This document shows positions 41,555 through 51,741 of a stretch of 64,000 bases of DNA, in pieces. The notes below the pieces were generated by a model that ran no database searches, was not told the origin of the DNA, and worked only from the letters and a program-made list of their open reading frames with translations. The stretch covers positions 930,001-994,000 of the forward strand of contig JAIVFI010000003.1 in NCBI GenBank assembly GCA_025558095.1, read 5' to 3'. Source of the DNA: Hyaloraphidium curvatum (lineage: Eukaryota > Monoblepharomycota > Hyaloraphidiomycetes > Hyaloraphidiales > Hyaloraphidiaceae). The position numbers were made by a program, and so were the translations under genes. Every line of letters begins with the position of its first letter. The stretch's first letter is position 1.

Positions 41555-41993
41555 CAGGATCCGCGCAGGAACGTCCTCTGAGGCGCGATTGTTGGGATCC
41601 GTGGGTCAAGGAGGGGTTTGCCGCCAGAGAACTAGCGAGCGGCCATCCGAGAGACCGACGCGTTCCTCCGCCCAAATCAATGACAGAGCCGATACGCGCC
41701 GCCGAAGCAGTGCAGCAAGAGTCAAAAGCAGTCGAGTGAGGTACAACGGTAGCCCCCAACGCCGGAGAGGGCGCCGCCAACTGCCCACGCGGAAACTTAT
41801 GTTAGTTTCGGGGGGGGGTAGGGGGGGGGGCACCCACACCATAGAGGTGTCAGTCGAAGAAAGAAGAATGGACTTGGGAACAGCTCTCGTAATGAGCAAC
41901 AACACGTCAGACTACGATGACGTTCGTCTCGAACTTCCTGCCGAAGGCGAGCGCCACTTCAAGATCGGGGCTGGCCGCAGGCACTGGGTAGTG
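41555..41993. other. Intergenic, capping enzyme promoter side
   Basis: Upstream of the capping-enzyme start on the minus strand. It contains two near-adjacent G-runs (listed separately). Open frames here (for example 41606-41905, minus) look like chance. Confidence 0.45.
41810..41830 (+). repeat. Paired G-tracts (G9-TA-G10)
   Basis: Nine and ten consecutive G residues are separated only by TA. Such runs can form a two-strand or multi-layer G-quadruplex on the plus strand and are hard to sequence accurately, so the exact run lengths may be wrong. Confidence 0.6.
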
Positions 41994-42224
41994 TCACACA
42001 CTTCTCCGCTGTTTGATCGAATTCCACCCACCGACGACAGCTTCCACGTCCCTCTTCAGCTCGATGTCCCCGTGGATCTGCACCTCCTTGTAAATCCCCG
42101 TCCCCGCCGACGACGCCCCCGATCGCCTCTTCCCCGCGGCAACCTCGACCAGCAGCTTCAGCTCGGCGTCCGAATACGCACGCAGCAGGTGCGCCTGGTG
42201 TTCGCAAGTGCCCAACGGTCCCAT
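41994..42224 (-). pseudogene. Short frame resembling a protein C-terminus (DUF3626-like)
   Basis: A 76-codon frame contains LRAYSDAELKLLVEVAAGKR and IYKEVQIHGDIELKRDVEAV. The EVQIHGDIxLxxDVEAVV part recalls the end of DUF3626 domain proteins, from memory only. No upstream exon encoding the rest of such a domain was found before the repeated tatagctt stretch at 42243. It may be a truncated remnant or a small ORF of its own. Confidence 0.3.
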
Positions 42225-42242
42225 CGACGGGGCGTAGCCTCA

Positions 42243-42303
42243 CTATAGCTTTTCGGAGTTATCGCTATAGCTTTCGGCCCTGGTTATCCCTATAGCTTTG
42301 CGG
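42243..42303. repeat. Three CTATAGCTTT-type direct repeats
   Basis: ctatagcttttcgg (42243), ctatagctttcgg (42265) and ctatagctttgcgg (42290) recur at 22- and 25-nt spacing, followed by a partial catagcatatag. Each includes a TATAGC core and copy 2 contains the palindrome GCTATAGC. They lie directly upstream of the minus-strand frame at 41994-42224 and are A/T-rich compared with the neighbourhood. Function unknown. Confidence 0.6.
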
Positions 42304-43009
42304 TTCCTGGCATAGCATATAGACCGGAAGACGGAAGGCGTCCCCAAACCGGCCCAAACCTGGTTCCGAGCCCGCCTGTCTCTGGCTGATTGAAGAGAGG
42401 ATGAGCTGACCAGCGACCGGGTTGGCTGCCGAGATTCGTGCAAAGCGGCGTGTGGGCGGCGTGCGGGAATGATCCATGATTCATCGCACCGATAAGGCGC
42501 CAAGCTCCGAGATCGCAGCCTCGGCGAGCTTCTGCTACTGCTCTCCGTCTCTCTCTCAAGGAATGTATTCGCCCTGATGCGTCGCGTTGCACCGATCGCG
42601 TGCGGGGCGCGAATGCCGCCCGAAGTCCTTCGCACAGTTGGACGCGATGGCAAGGCCGCGCCTGACTACGGCACGGCCTTCCCGCAGACCGCGTGTCGCA
42701 AGTGACCATAACCATCGGATGCTGATGGTCGGGCTTGCGGGCAACGTGCTAGCCAGGGACGCGTTGCTCGATAGGATAAGGAGGTTGGCGGCGGTGATCG
42801 GGCCGCGGGCGGAGGGGGATCTCGGGAAGAGAGGCACGAGGCCCCGGTGCAGGAAATCGTGGGGTTCGCCGTGGCAAGGAGAAGGCGCTGGAGGCGTTTC
42901 TAGCGGGCACGGCGCAGGCGGCCGGAGAGAAGCGAAGAGATCGCGGGGCCGTTCCCACCTCTCGTGCTCAGGGAAGCGTAAAGAAAAAGTTCGCTTGAAC
43001 GATGCGTAT
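42304..43009. other. Gene-poor stretch
   Basis: About 700 nt with several overlapping frames on both strands. A plus-strand frame (42587-43027) has a short protein-like part (MLMVGLAGNVLARDALLDRI) but no domain. No RNA gene recognised. With 41555-42303 it forms the largest gap between confident genes in the window. Confidence 0.4.
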
Positions 43010-43651
43010 CTATGGATGCGAGGATGAGGCAAGCTCTCTGGCAACTTCACGATGATCCTTCACCTTCAGCATCTCCCGATCGAAGCCCATCTTCTTGATC
43101 CTTCTGCGAAGTCCCGGCATGGCCGCCTCCGATGCTTCCTTCGCCGCCTTGGAAGCCCGATCCAGCGCTCTCCTGGCCCGCTCGAAAAGCCCCGCGAGGG
43201 TGGAGCCGTGCGGCATCGCCCACGCCGCGTCGCGGAACCGATCGACGACCTCGGGGCAATCGCTGACGTGTCGCGGGAGATCGGCGAGGGCAAAGCTCCG
43301 GCGGCACCACGGACACCATTCGACGGCGTCGCAAATCTTCGTGCATCGCTGCTCGTGGGCGAGGAGCTCGGCGACGGCGATGGGAAGCCCGCAGAGCTCG
43401 CAGGGGGCCCTTTCGTCGGGGCAGCAGCTTTGTGAGTCGCACGGAGAGGCAATGTAGAGGTCGATAATGGCTAAAATGTCCCCATAGAAGGTTTCCCAGT
43501 GCGTGTCGCGCGGTTTTCCGTGCGAGTTGAGCTCTCTTGGGGGGGTGCCTCCAACGCGTCGCCGCTTCAAGGGGCGGTTGTCGCCCGCTGGACAGCCGAT
43601 AGAGCGAGCAACATCGTCCTCGCTGTCGGAAGTCAGGTCGATGACCGGCAT
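43010..43651 (-). CDS. SIM-containing protein with two C2HC zinc-finger-like motifs
   Basis: Intronless, 213 residues. It begins MPVIDLTSDSEDD, a textbook SUMO-interacting motif (hydrophobic core V-I-D-L-T followed by acidic residues), then a basic KRRRV stretch that may be a nuclear signal. Two zinc-binding motifs follow: CELCGLPIAVAELLAHEQRC (C-x2-C-x12-H-x3-C) and CPWCRRSFALADLPRHVSDC with the same spacing. The C-terminal third is a helical, Arg/Lys/Ala-rich segment (RARRALDRASKAAKEASEAA). Likely nuclear, binding SUMO-modified partners. No RING is present, so it is not itself a classical SUMO-targeted ubiquitin ligase. It diverges from RPB2. Confidence 0.8.
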   Translation of the reverse strand: MPVIDLTSDSEDDVARSIGCPAGDNRPLKRRRVGGTPPRELNSHGKPRDTHWETFYGDILAIIDLYIASPCDSQSCCPDERAPCELCGLPIAVAELLAHEQRCTKICDAVEWCPWCRRSFALADLPRHVSDCPEVVDRFRDAAWAMPHGSTLAGLFERARRALDRASKAAKEASEAAMPGLRRRIKKMGFDREMLKVKDHREVARELASSSHP

Positions 43652-43970
43652 CCGACATTACAGTATTCCGCGGGATGGGGAGCGAGCCTAGCACTTTTTC
43701 GTGGTCAATCACCTCGAGGAGTTCCCGGGCTCCCCGCACGCAGCGCAGGCCCGACGGCCCCGCAGATCCAGCGGGACGCTCGGTACTGCGCGCGACGCCG
43801 GCCAGGCGGGGTCCGCGGGACCACCAGCGGGTCGGCAGCGGCGGACGCGGGCGACCTCGTCGGGGAGGCCCGCGCTCGAGGAGAGGCGGGGACGGACCGG
43901 GGACCGCAGGGTCGCGGAGTGCAGAGTGTGGTTGTGGAGGATCTGAGCCGCGCGGGGCGCTCTGATCGCC
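43652..43970. other. Divergent promoter between SIM protein and RPB2
   Basis: About 320 nt with start codons of the two genes facing apart. No TATA box is obvious. Open frames on both strands here appear to be GC-driven chance frames. Confidence 0.5.
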
Positions 43971-46900
43971 ATGGCCGGTGAGGAGGCACAGCGCGTGCCG
44001 GGCGCGGACGAGGCTCACCCGCGCCCCCCCCCCGCCGCCTGTGCCGCTCCAGACGACTTCTACCGCCCGCCGTGGGCGCCTGACGATGAGGACGGGGAGG
44101 ACGAGGTGCCCATCGCGCAGGAGGAGGCGTGGGGCGTCATCCAGGCCTTCTTCGCCGACAAGGGCCTCGTGCGCCAGCAGCTGGACTCGTTCGACGAGTT
44201 CGTCATGAACTCGATCCAGGAGGTTGTGTCGGAGAGCATGCCGGTGACGCTCATCAAGGACGTGAGCGACGAGGAGCAGTTCAACGGGGACGTCGAGGCG
44301 CTGGTGGGTGCCCTGCTGCGGGCCACCCTCAACTCGGCCTGACCCCACTCCAGCGCCGGTACTCCATCAAGTTCGGCCAGGTGTACCTCACCCGTCCCCT
44401 CGTCAAGAACGACACGGGCGGGCACAAGCAGCTCTTTCCCCAGGAGGCTCGCCTGCGCAACCTCACCTACTCCTCGATGCTGTACGTCGAGATGCAGAAG
44501 CTGGTGCACACCCGCGTGCGGCATCTGGACGGCGACGAGCCCGGCCGCTGGGAGCTCGAGGGCGGGATCGAGCCGCCGCTGGAGAAGGTGTTCCTGGGGA
44601 GGGTGCCCATCATGCTGCGGAGCAAGTACTGCTCGCTCACGAGCCTGGAAGACGACAACCAGATGTACGAGGTCGGCGAGTGTCCGTTTGACCAGGTGAG
44701 CTGCCCCGGGTGAGCGGTTTTGCGGAACGGCGCGCCGACGCGTCTGCAGGGCGGCTACTTCATCATCAACGGGTCGGAAAAGGTCATCATCGCGCAGGAG
44801 CGCATGGCCACCAACCAGGTCTCGGTCTTCCAGAAGGCCCCGCCGTCGACGGCATCCTACACCGCCGAGGTCGTGTCGGTCTCGGAAAAGAGCGGCCGGA
44901 AGTCGTCCAAGCTCTACATGAAGATGATGTCCAAGGGCTCCAAGCTCGCGGGACGCGGCGCCGGCGACCCGACCGCGGGCCAGCAGAGCATCCGGACCTC
45001 GCTCCCCTACATCAAGGAGGACATCCCTATCGTGATCGTGTTCCGCGCCATGAACGTGGTGGCGGACAAGGACATCCTCGAGCACATCTGCTACGATTTC
45101 GCCGACTCGCAGATGCTCGAGCTGCTCCGGCCATCGATCGAGGAGGCCTTCGAGATCCAGGACCGCGAGACGGCCCTGGACTTCATCGCCAAGCGCGGCA
45201 ACATCCAGGGCGGCACGCCGCGGGACAAGCGGCTGCGGTACGCAGAGGACATCCTGACCAAGGAGATGCTGCCGCACATCGGCACCACGCCCGACATGCG
45301 GAGCCGCAAGGCGTGGTTCTTCGGGTACATGATCCACCGGATGCTGCTCGTCGCGCTGGAGCGGAGGGACCAGGACGATCGCGATCACTTTGGGCGCAAG
45401 CGGCTCGACTTTGCCGGGCCGCTGCTGACGTCGCTGTTCAGGCAGCTCTTCCGGCGCCTGCAGCAGGAGGTCAACAAGTACCTGAAGCAGACGCTGGAGA
45501 AGAACAAGGAGTTCAACGCGTCCCTGGCCATCCCCGGCAACATCGTCACCAAGGGCCTGCAGTACTCGCTTGCGACGGGCAACTGGGGCGACCAGCGCAA
45601 GTTCATGGAGGCCAAAGCCGGCGTGTCGCAGGTGCTCAACCGCTACACCTTCACCTCCACGCTGAGCCACCTGCGGCGCCTCAACACGCCCATCGGGCGC
45701 GAGGGCAAGCTCGCCAAGCCCCGGCAGCTGCACAACACGCACTGGGGCATGGTGTGCCCCGCCGAGACCCCCGAAGGCCAGGCCTGCGGGCTGGTCAAGA
45801 ACATGGCGCTCATGGCCTACGTCACGGTCGGCTCCCCCGCCGCGCCCATCCTCTCGTTCCTGAACGAGTGGGGCATGGAGGAGCTCGAGGACATCCAGCC
45901 GTCGCAGATCAAGTCGGCGACCAAGATCTTCGTCAACGGCATGTGGTGCGGGATCCACCGCGAGCCGGACGACCTCGTGACGACGCTGCGGAGGCTGCGG
46001 AGGACGGTGGACCTGAGCCCCGAGATTGCGATCGTGCGGGACATACGGGAGAAGGAGCTGCGGTTGTACACGGATGCGGGGCGGATATGCAGGCCGCTGT
46101 TTGTCGTCGAGGACATGGAGGTGCTCATGCGCAAGAAGCACTACCGCTGGCTCATGATCACCGTGGGTTGCTCGGCTGTACGCTAACTGGTCGTGGCTGA
46201 CGCATGCCGCGGCTCGCAGTCCCAGTACCCGGAGCAGGTCGGCGACGAGCCGTACAACTGGACGCGGCTCATCGGCAACGGCCTGATCGAGTACATCGAC
46301 ACGGAGGAGGAGGAAACGGTGCTCATCGCCATGACCATGGACGATCTCGTCAACGCCCGGCGCGCTTCGCAGGGCCTCGACCTCCTCCCCCGCACGTCCG
46401 GCGGTGTCACGGACCGTGTCAAGGGTACGACCGTCATCACCAAGTACTGGACGCACTGCGAGATCCACCCCAGCATGATCCTCGGCATCTGCGCGAGCAT
46501 CATCCCCTTCCCCGACCACAACCAATCCCCCCGCAACGTCTACCAGTCCGCCATGGGCAAGCAGGCCATGGGCATATACCTCACCAACTACCAGCTCCGC
46601 ATGGACACCATGGCCAACATCCTCTACTACCCGCAAAAGCCCCTCTGCACCACCCGCGCCATGGAGTACATGCGCTTCCGCGAGCTGCCCGCCGGGCAGA
46701 ACGCCATCGTCGCCATCGCGTGCTACTCTGGCTACAACCAGGAGGACTCGCTCATCATGAACCAGCACTCGATCGACCGCGGCCTGTTCCGCTCCTTCTA
46801 CTACCGCTCCTACATGGACAAGGAGGAGGCGCTGGGGATGAACCAGCTCTCCACGTTCGAGAAGCCGTCCCGCGAGACGACGCTCAAGATGCGCCAGGGC

Positions 46901-48057
46901 ACGTACGAGAAGCTGGACGAGGACGGGTTCTGCCCGCCCGGGACGCGCGTGACCGAAGGCGACATCATCGTCGGCAAGACGTCGCAGCTGCCCCCGGACG
47001 CGGTCGAATACGGCGCGAGGGTGGAGCGGCACGAGAAGAAGGACTCGAGCATGGCGATGAAGACCAACGAGACGGGTCTCATCGATCAGGTGCGTTGTTT
47101 TGTTCGCTTCGTGCGGTATCCATCTCATTGCTTTTCCAGGTCATGCTGACCGAGAACGACAATGGCGATCGCATGGTCAAGGTCCGCATCCGCTCGACCC
47201 GCGTCCCGCAGATGGGCGACAAGTTCGCCTCGCGGCACGGCCAGAAGGGCACGGTCGGGATCACCTACCGCGGCGAGGACATGCCGTTCACGGCCGAGGG
47301 CATCGTGCCCGACCTCGTCATCAACCCGCACGCCATCCCGTCGCGCATGACCATCGGCCACTTGGTCGAGTGCCTGCTGTCCAAGGTCGGCGCGCTGCTC
47401 GGCGACGAGGGCGACGCGACGCCCTTCACGGACGTCACGGTCGAGGGCATCTCGCAGGCGCTGTTCAAGTGCGGCTACCAGCAGCGCGGGTTCGAGGTCA
47501 TGTACAACGGCCACACGGGGAGGAAGCTGCAGGCCAACATCTTCCTCGGGCCGACGTACTACCAGCGCCTCAAGCACATGGTGGACGACAAGATCCACGC
47601 GCGAGCGCGGGGGCCCGTCACGATCCTGACGCGGCAGCCGGTGGAGGGTCGTTCGAGGGACGGTGGTCTCCGTTTCGGAGAGATGGAGCGCGATTGGTGG
47701 GTTTGCTTCCGTTGGAGGTCGCGATCGCAGCTGATTGCCCCCGCTCCACAGCATGATCTCCCACGGCGCGGCGCAGTTCCTCAAGGAACGGTTGTTCAAC
47801 GTCTCGGACGCCTACCGCGTGCACGTGTGCCAGATCTGCGGCCTCTTCGCCATCGCCAACATGAAAAAGAACACGTACGAGTGCCGGTCCTGCAGCAACA
47901 AGACCGAGATCGCGCAGGTCTGGATGCCGTACGCGGCGAAGCTGCTCTTCCAGGAGCTCATGGCGATGAACATCGCCCCGAGAAGTGAGTGCGCGCTGAT
48001 GGGCGATCTGGAGAGCTAGTCTAATGCGTTCTCGCAGTGTTCACGACCGAACAGTGA
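43971..48057 (+). CDS. RPB2: RNA polymerase II second-largest subunit
   Basis: Catalytic-core subunit of Pol II. Seven exons (43971-44303, 44354-44695, 44750-46162, 46220-47089, 47140-47696, 47752-47984, 48038-48057) give 1255 residues; introns are 43-57 nt and the sum is in frame. Pol II-specific start [20 protein letters not shown]; then [94 protein letters not shown] and the zinc-binding clamp end [20 protein letters not shown], then SC. The last exon is 20 nt and adds MFTTEQ after NIAPR. The length is slightly above yeast. RPB2 rather than RPA2 or RPC2 is supported by the N-terminal and clamp sequences. Confidence 0.98.
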
Positions 48058-48275
48058 GGCAGTGCATGTAGATAGAGTGCTTCTTGTTCTCATGTGATCG
48101 GAATGAACGGATTCTCGTGCCTGCCTGGTCCGCGGAGAATCGGGTCATCGCAGATTGTCCGGCGGTTGCGGAGCGGAGGTCAGGTCGATTTTGCCGCCGC
48201 TAGTCAAACCCCGTTGTCTCCCCGCGCGGAATCACTCGCTGCGGAACCCTCCATTGAACTGCCAGAATCTACACG

Positions 48276-48650
48276 ATGAGCTTTCTCTCCAACGTTCCTG
48301 CCTCTCCCTTCCTCGCGCTCGTGGGCGTGGTTCACCTAATGCCGCTCGCCGGACTCTCCGGACGCGCCGCCCTCAGCCGCGGCTATGGGGTTGACATTGC
48401 GGACCCAGTCGTGGTCATGCTGATGCGTCACCGGGCAGCCTTGTTCGGCTGCGTGGGCGGACTGCTTCTTTACTCTGCGTACGAGCCGGAATCGAAAGTG
48501 CGCCGCGCCGCCCTCGGGGTCGGCTTCGCGTCAGTGGTCTCGTTCCTGTACCTCGCGCGGGGCATGGAACTTCCTAAGGAAGTGCAGCGCGTCGTGACGA
48601 TAGACTGGGCGATGCTGGGGGCCCTGGTGCTCGCTGCAGTGGGCAAGTGA
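48276..48650 (+). CDS. Small four-TM protein of bacterial type
   Basis: Intronless, 124 residues. It reads LVGVVHLMPLAGLSGRAALS, YGVDIADPVVVMLMRHRAAL, FGCVGGLLLYSAYEPESKVR and FASVVSFLYLARGMELPKEV. This order (G-hh-HL-hPL, YG, DP, hLh-RHRA-hhFG, SVhSFL) matches, from memory, a widespread bacterial small membrane protein family often mislabelled as phosphopantetheine adenylyltransferase. The absence of introns and the bacterial resemblance make lateral transfer possible. Function unknown. Confidence 0.72.
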   Translation: MSFLSNVPASPFLALVGVVHLMPLAGLSGRAALSRGYGVDIADPVVVMLMRHRAALFGCVGGLLLYSAYEPESKVRRAALGVGFASVVSFLYLARGMELPKEVQRVVTIDWAMLGALVLAAVGK

Positions 48651-48727
48651 TTCGGACAATGACAGTACGGCACCCGCCTTGCACATCTACATCGATCTAT
48701 CGAGGCTTCTATGGAGCGTTGATGGCT

Positions 48728-50170
48728 CTACTTGCCAAGCATGTTGCTCCAGTGAAGGAACATGATCTCCTGCGTCACTTCCGGGGGCAGTTCGCCGATG
48801 CTCTGCCTCTCCATCCACCTCTTCCACCTCGCAACGTCCAGGATGTCGTCCAAGAGAAAGGGGTACGAGGGTCCACCACGTCTTCCCTTCCCCTTATGGC
48901 GCACCGAACTGCCGGGTGGTAGGGCCGGTTGCAGAAGAAGAGAACAAGGCGGACAAGCCCGCGAGCCTCCCTCAAGAGTGCCGAGGATCGAGATTCTCCC
49001 TTTGTTGGCGAGGATTCGGGCCACCGGCGGAGCATTTCAATCACCGAAGCGAGCTGCACGGCTCCACAGCCGTCACAGCGAGGAAGAACGAGGCGGAGCG
49101 TCCAGAAAAGCTGCGTTCTGCGCTGCCGTCCGACGAAGTACTCTGAGGGGACAACTGACAGCAGCTTGGAGACAAGTGCCGCGTCTGGCTTCAGGAGCCC
49201 ATGCCGGAGCAGAAGCGCAAAAGCTTGAGTGTCCACGAAGTTCCTGACCATGTCGTGCACGTACGACCTCAGGATGACGCGCTGGTCCTCAGACCCCGGG
49301 AAGAAGAACAAAAATCTTCGTACGAATGTTGCGCAGATTCCCTTGGATCTCCTCGAGACAAGTACAGGAGACGAGGGAAGAAGTCCTTGTGGTTTTCCAG
49401 ACTGACACGGTGACGATAGGTCTGTGGGTCCATGAGGCAGCTTATCCCAACGTGAACTTCTGGCTCGCCATCGAGGATGAAGGGAACGCTGGGAATCCGG
49501 ATTGTCCATCCGGTCATGTGATCCTCAACCAACGGATAATGCGGGAATTTGGCAAAGACGTGCTCCCACAAAATGCGGTAGCAGGCGCGAATCCTGTCCT
49601 CGACCATTCGCCGTTCTTCGTGATCCAACTCATTCTCAGCGTTTACAAGCCGCTTCAGACAGAAACAGGCCTCCGTTCGCTCTTTCATGATGAGGCGGAA
49701 CTCGAAGCCATCTACCGTGTGGCTCGACCTCGACTTCCGGCAAACCGTGACCAGAAACTCGACGACCTTATCGGCAAAGGAGTCCAACGCTATGTCCAGG
49801 CAGCTCTTGAGCGGCAGCCGGCCCACAACCTGCAACCATGCTTTCAGGAAGTCGCAACCTCCGGCACGGAATAGATTGGATCGTCCGAATCGGGATCGTA
49901 GTCGTCGTACTCGCTCTCGCTGAGGTTCCGCAGCTCCTTGCGCTTCTTCCTGGGGTCCTCGGCGTCCCCGACAATCCGCCCCAACGCGTCGGCGCTCCCG
50001 AGCGCCGCGGCGACGTAGACGGGCTGGACCGACTTGCGGGACAGGAAGTTGTGCATGCACGGCGGGACGTATTCCAAAGACCCCATGTGCCGCGCGGGAG
50101 AGCGTTTCGAAGCCTCCAAGTGGGTTTGATTCGGGGTGTTTCCAACGGTTGGGACATGCCGCTTCGACAC
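48728..50170 (-). CDS. Unknown multi-exon gene
   Basis: Four minus-strand frames chain together. Exon A (from 50170, or from MGSLEYVPPC inside it) carries PVYVAAALGSADALGRIVGD and an acidic YDDYDPDSDD stretch. Exon B holds LPLKSCLDIALDSFADKVVE to VSLENHKDFFPRL. A 50-nt intron (49316-49365) links it to exon C (FLFFFPGSEDQRVILRSYVH, ALLLRHGLLKPDAALVSKLL). Exon D ends PFLLDDILDVARWKRWMERQ and a stop at 48728. The A-B junction (29, 38 or 53 nt) and C-D junction (about 53-59 nt) are unresolved. No domain recognised; helical and mixed composition suggests a soluble protein. Confidence 0.55.
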
Positions 50171-50257
50171 AAGTCAAGCGCTGGAACTCACCAGCTCTCC
50201 CCCAAGGGCAATAGATCACTTCCATCCACATAGAACCCATACACCCATGCATCCGGC

Positions 50258-51480
50258 TCAGAACCCAGCCGCACCCATGCTGCCCATGCTGCTCCCCACG
50301 TCGATCCCAAAGTCCCCTCCCCCCATGCCCGCCGCCACCGCCCCTCCCGCCGACGTCGCCGCCGCCGTGCCGCCCGCGTACCCTGCCGCCGCCCCGCTGC
50401 CGACGTTGGCCGCGACGGCCCCCGAGGTCCCGTCGGCGGCCTTGGCGTCGGCGGCGGCCTGCGCGGCGGCCATCTGCGCCGGGGCGGCGGAGGCTCGGAG
50501 GACGTAGTAGAAGATGAAGGCGGCGGCGATGAGGGAGATGAGGAAGAGGGCGATGAAGAAGGAGTAGCAGTCGTAGAGCTAGGAAGCGGCGCGAGTCAAT
50601 CCCATGAGTCGCGGGCTGCACCGGAACAACCCACAGTTCCGATCGGGGGGATGCCAGGGTTGCTGTTGCGCAGCGCCGGCAGCGCAAACACGAGGGCGAT
50701 GGCCAGCGCGAGAATGGGCGCCTCGACTCTGTGTTTGGACCACGCCGAGTCGATGAAGAGCAGGGTCACGGCCAGGGCCAGGACCCAGGAGATGATGCAG
50801 GTGAACATGGCGTAGACCTTGACGGTCGTCAGGCGCGAGATCGAGATGGTCGTGCTCACGGAGAGGTCGCCGGCGCCGGGGACGGGGAGCACGGAAGTGG
50901 TGACCGAGAGCGTGGCCACGTTGTTGATGAACTGGATGCCGACCGGGATGACCAGCGACGGGTCGTTGAAGCCGTACGCCCGCACGGTGAAGGTCGCCGA
51001 CGAAACGTCAAAGGGGAACATGTTGACGTCGCCGGCGACGTTGACGGCCGTGTCGTAGGGCAGGATCGGAATCGGCATGCCGACGAGCCACCACCACTTG
51101 CGCAGTATGTTGTCCATCTCGACGGAAATGTTCTGGCTCGGCGTGTTCTGCTCCGCCCGGAAGCGGCCTTCGGGGAAAGTGCGGACCGACATCAGGATGC
51201 GATGGTTCACCAGGTCCGCTCCGATCATCCGCAGTGTCAGCCGGATCCGGTCCGGCGTGTCGGGCAAATACGACTCCACCGATGTGTACTCGTCGGACGC
51301 GGTCGTGCGGTACGTGACCACGCTCACGGTGACAAAGACGAGAAGCACGGTGGCCAGGAGGACGAGCTGAAGCAGCGGGTTCCTGACCCATCGCTTCACC
51401 CTGACCTTCCATGGCTCGTGCGGGGCGGGCGCGGCGGCGTCGACCGAGGCGGCCTTTTTGTTTCCCGTGTCGTTGCCCAT
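50258..51480 (-). CDS. DUF4436 membrane protein with Ala/Gly-rich tail
   Basis: Exons 51480-50635 and 50578-50258 (56-nt intron, GTGGGT donor) give 388 residues. TM1 is LLQLVLLATVLLVFVTVSVV. A luminal beta-rich region follows (RIRLTLRMIGADLVNHRILM, and NMFPFDVSSATFTVRAYGF with the typical PFD turn). Then ISWVLALAVTLLFID, EAPILALAIALVFALPALR and the family signature LRNSNPGIPPIGT joined by splicing to LYDCYSFFIALFLISLIAAA. This matches DUF4436, best known from actinobacteria, by memory of its LRN-PG-PPIG motif. The C-terminal tail is a 60-residue Ala/Gly-rich stretch. Start chosen at MGNDTG; an ATG seven codons upstream is possible. Confidence 0.78.
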
Positions 51481-51741
51481 AGTCCAGCGTCGGGCGGGCA
51501 CAGAAGATGGGCCGCCGTTGTCGCCCCTCCCGTACGCCCCGCCGCCCGCGCTGTCCGCTGCCTGCTAGGAGACAGACGGATCGACTGCGCGTGGGCGCCG
51601 GACGGCGGCCGCCGGTCCAGATAGCGAAGCTCCGCGGCGGCGGCAGATGTGCCGCGACCCGCCCGCGCGCGTCGTCACGCCCGCCCATTGGAATCCGATC
51701 GCGATTTCACCGCCGAATCTAACACGGCAGGCGAGCAGAAA

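Noticed and set aside
41606-41905. 99-codon frame spanning the G-tracts
   Set aside because: It reads through homopolymers and has no domain.
42587-43027. 146-codon plus-strand frame
   Set aside because: Only a short part looks protein-like and it overlaps the 3' end of the SIM protein gene.
44060-47128. 1022-codon open frame antisense to RPB2
   Set aside because: It mirrors the RPB2 exons, is Arg/His/Val-heavy and domain-free. Long antisense frames are expected where codons strongly prefer G/C at position three.
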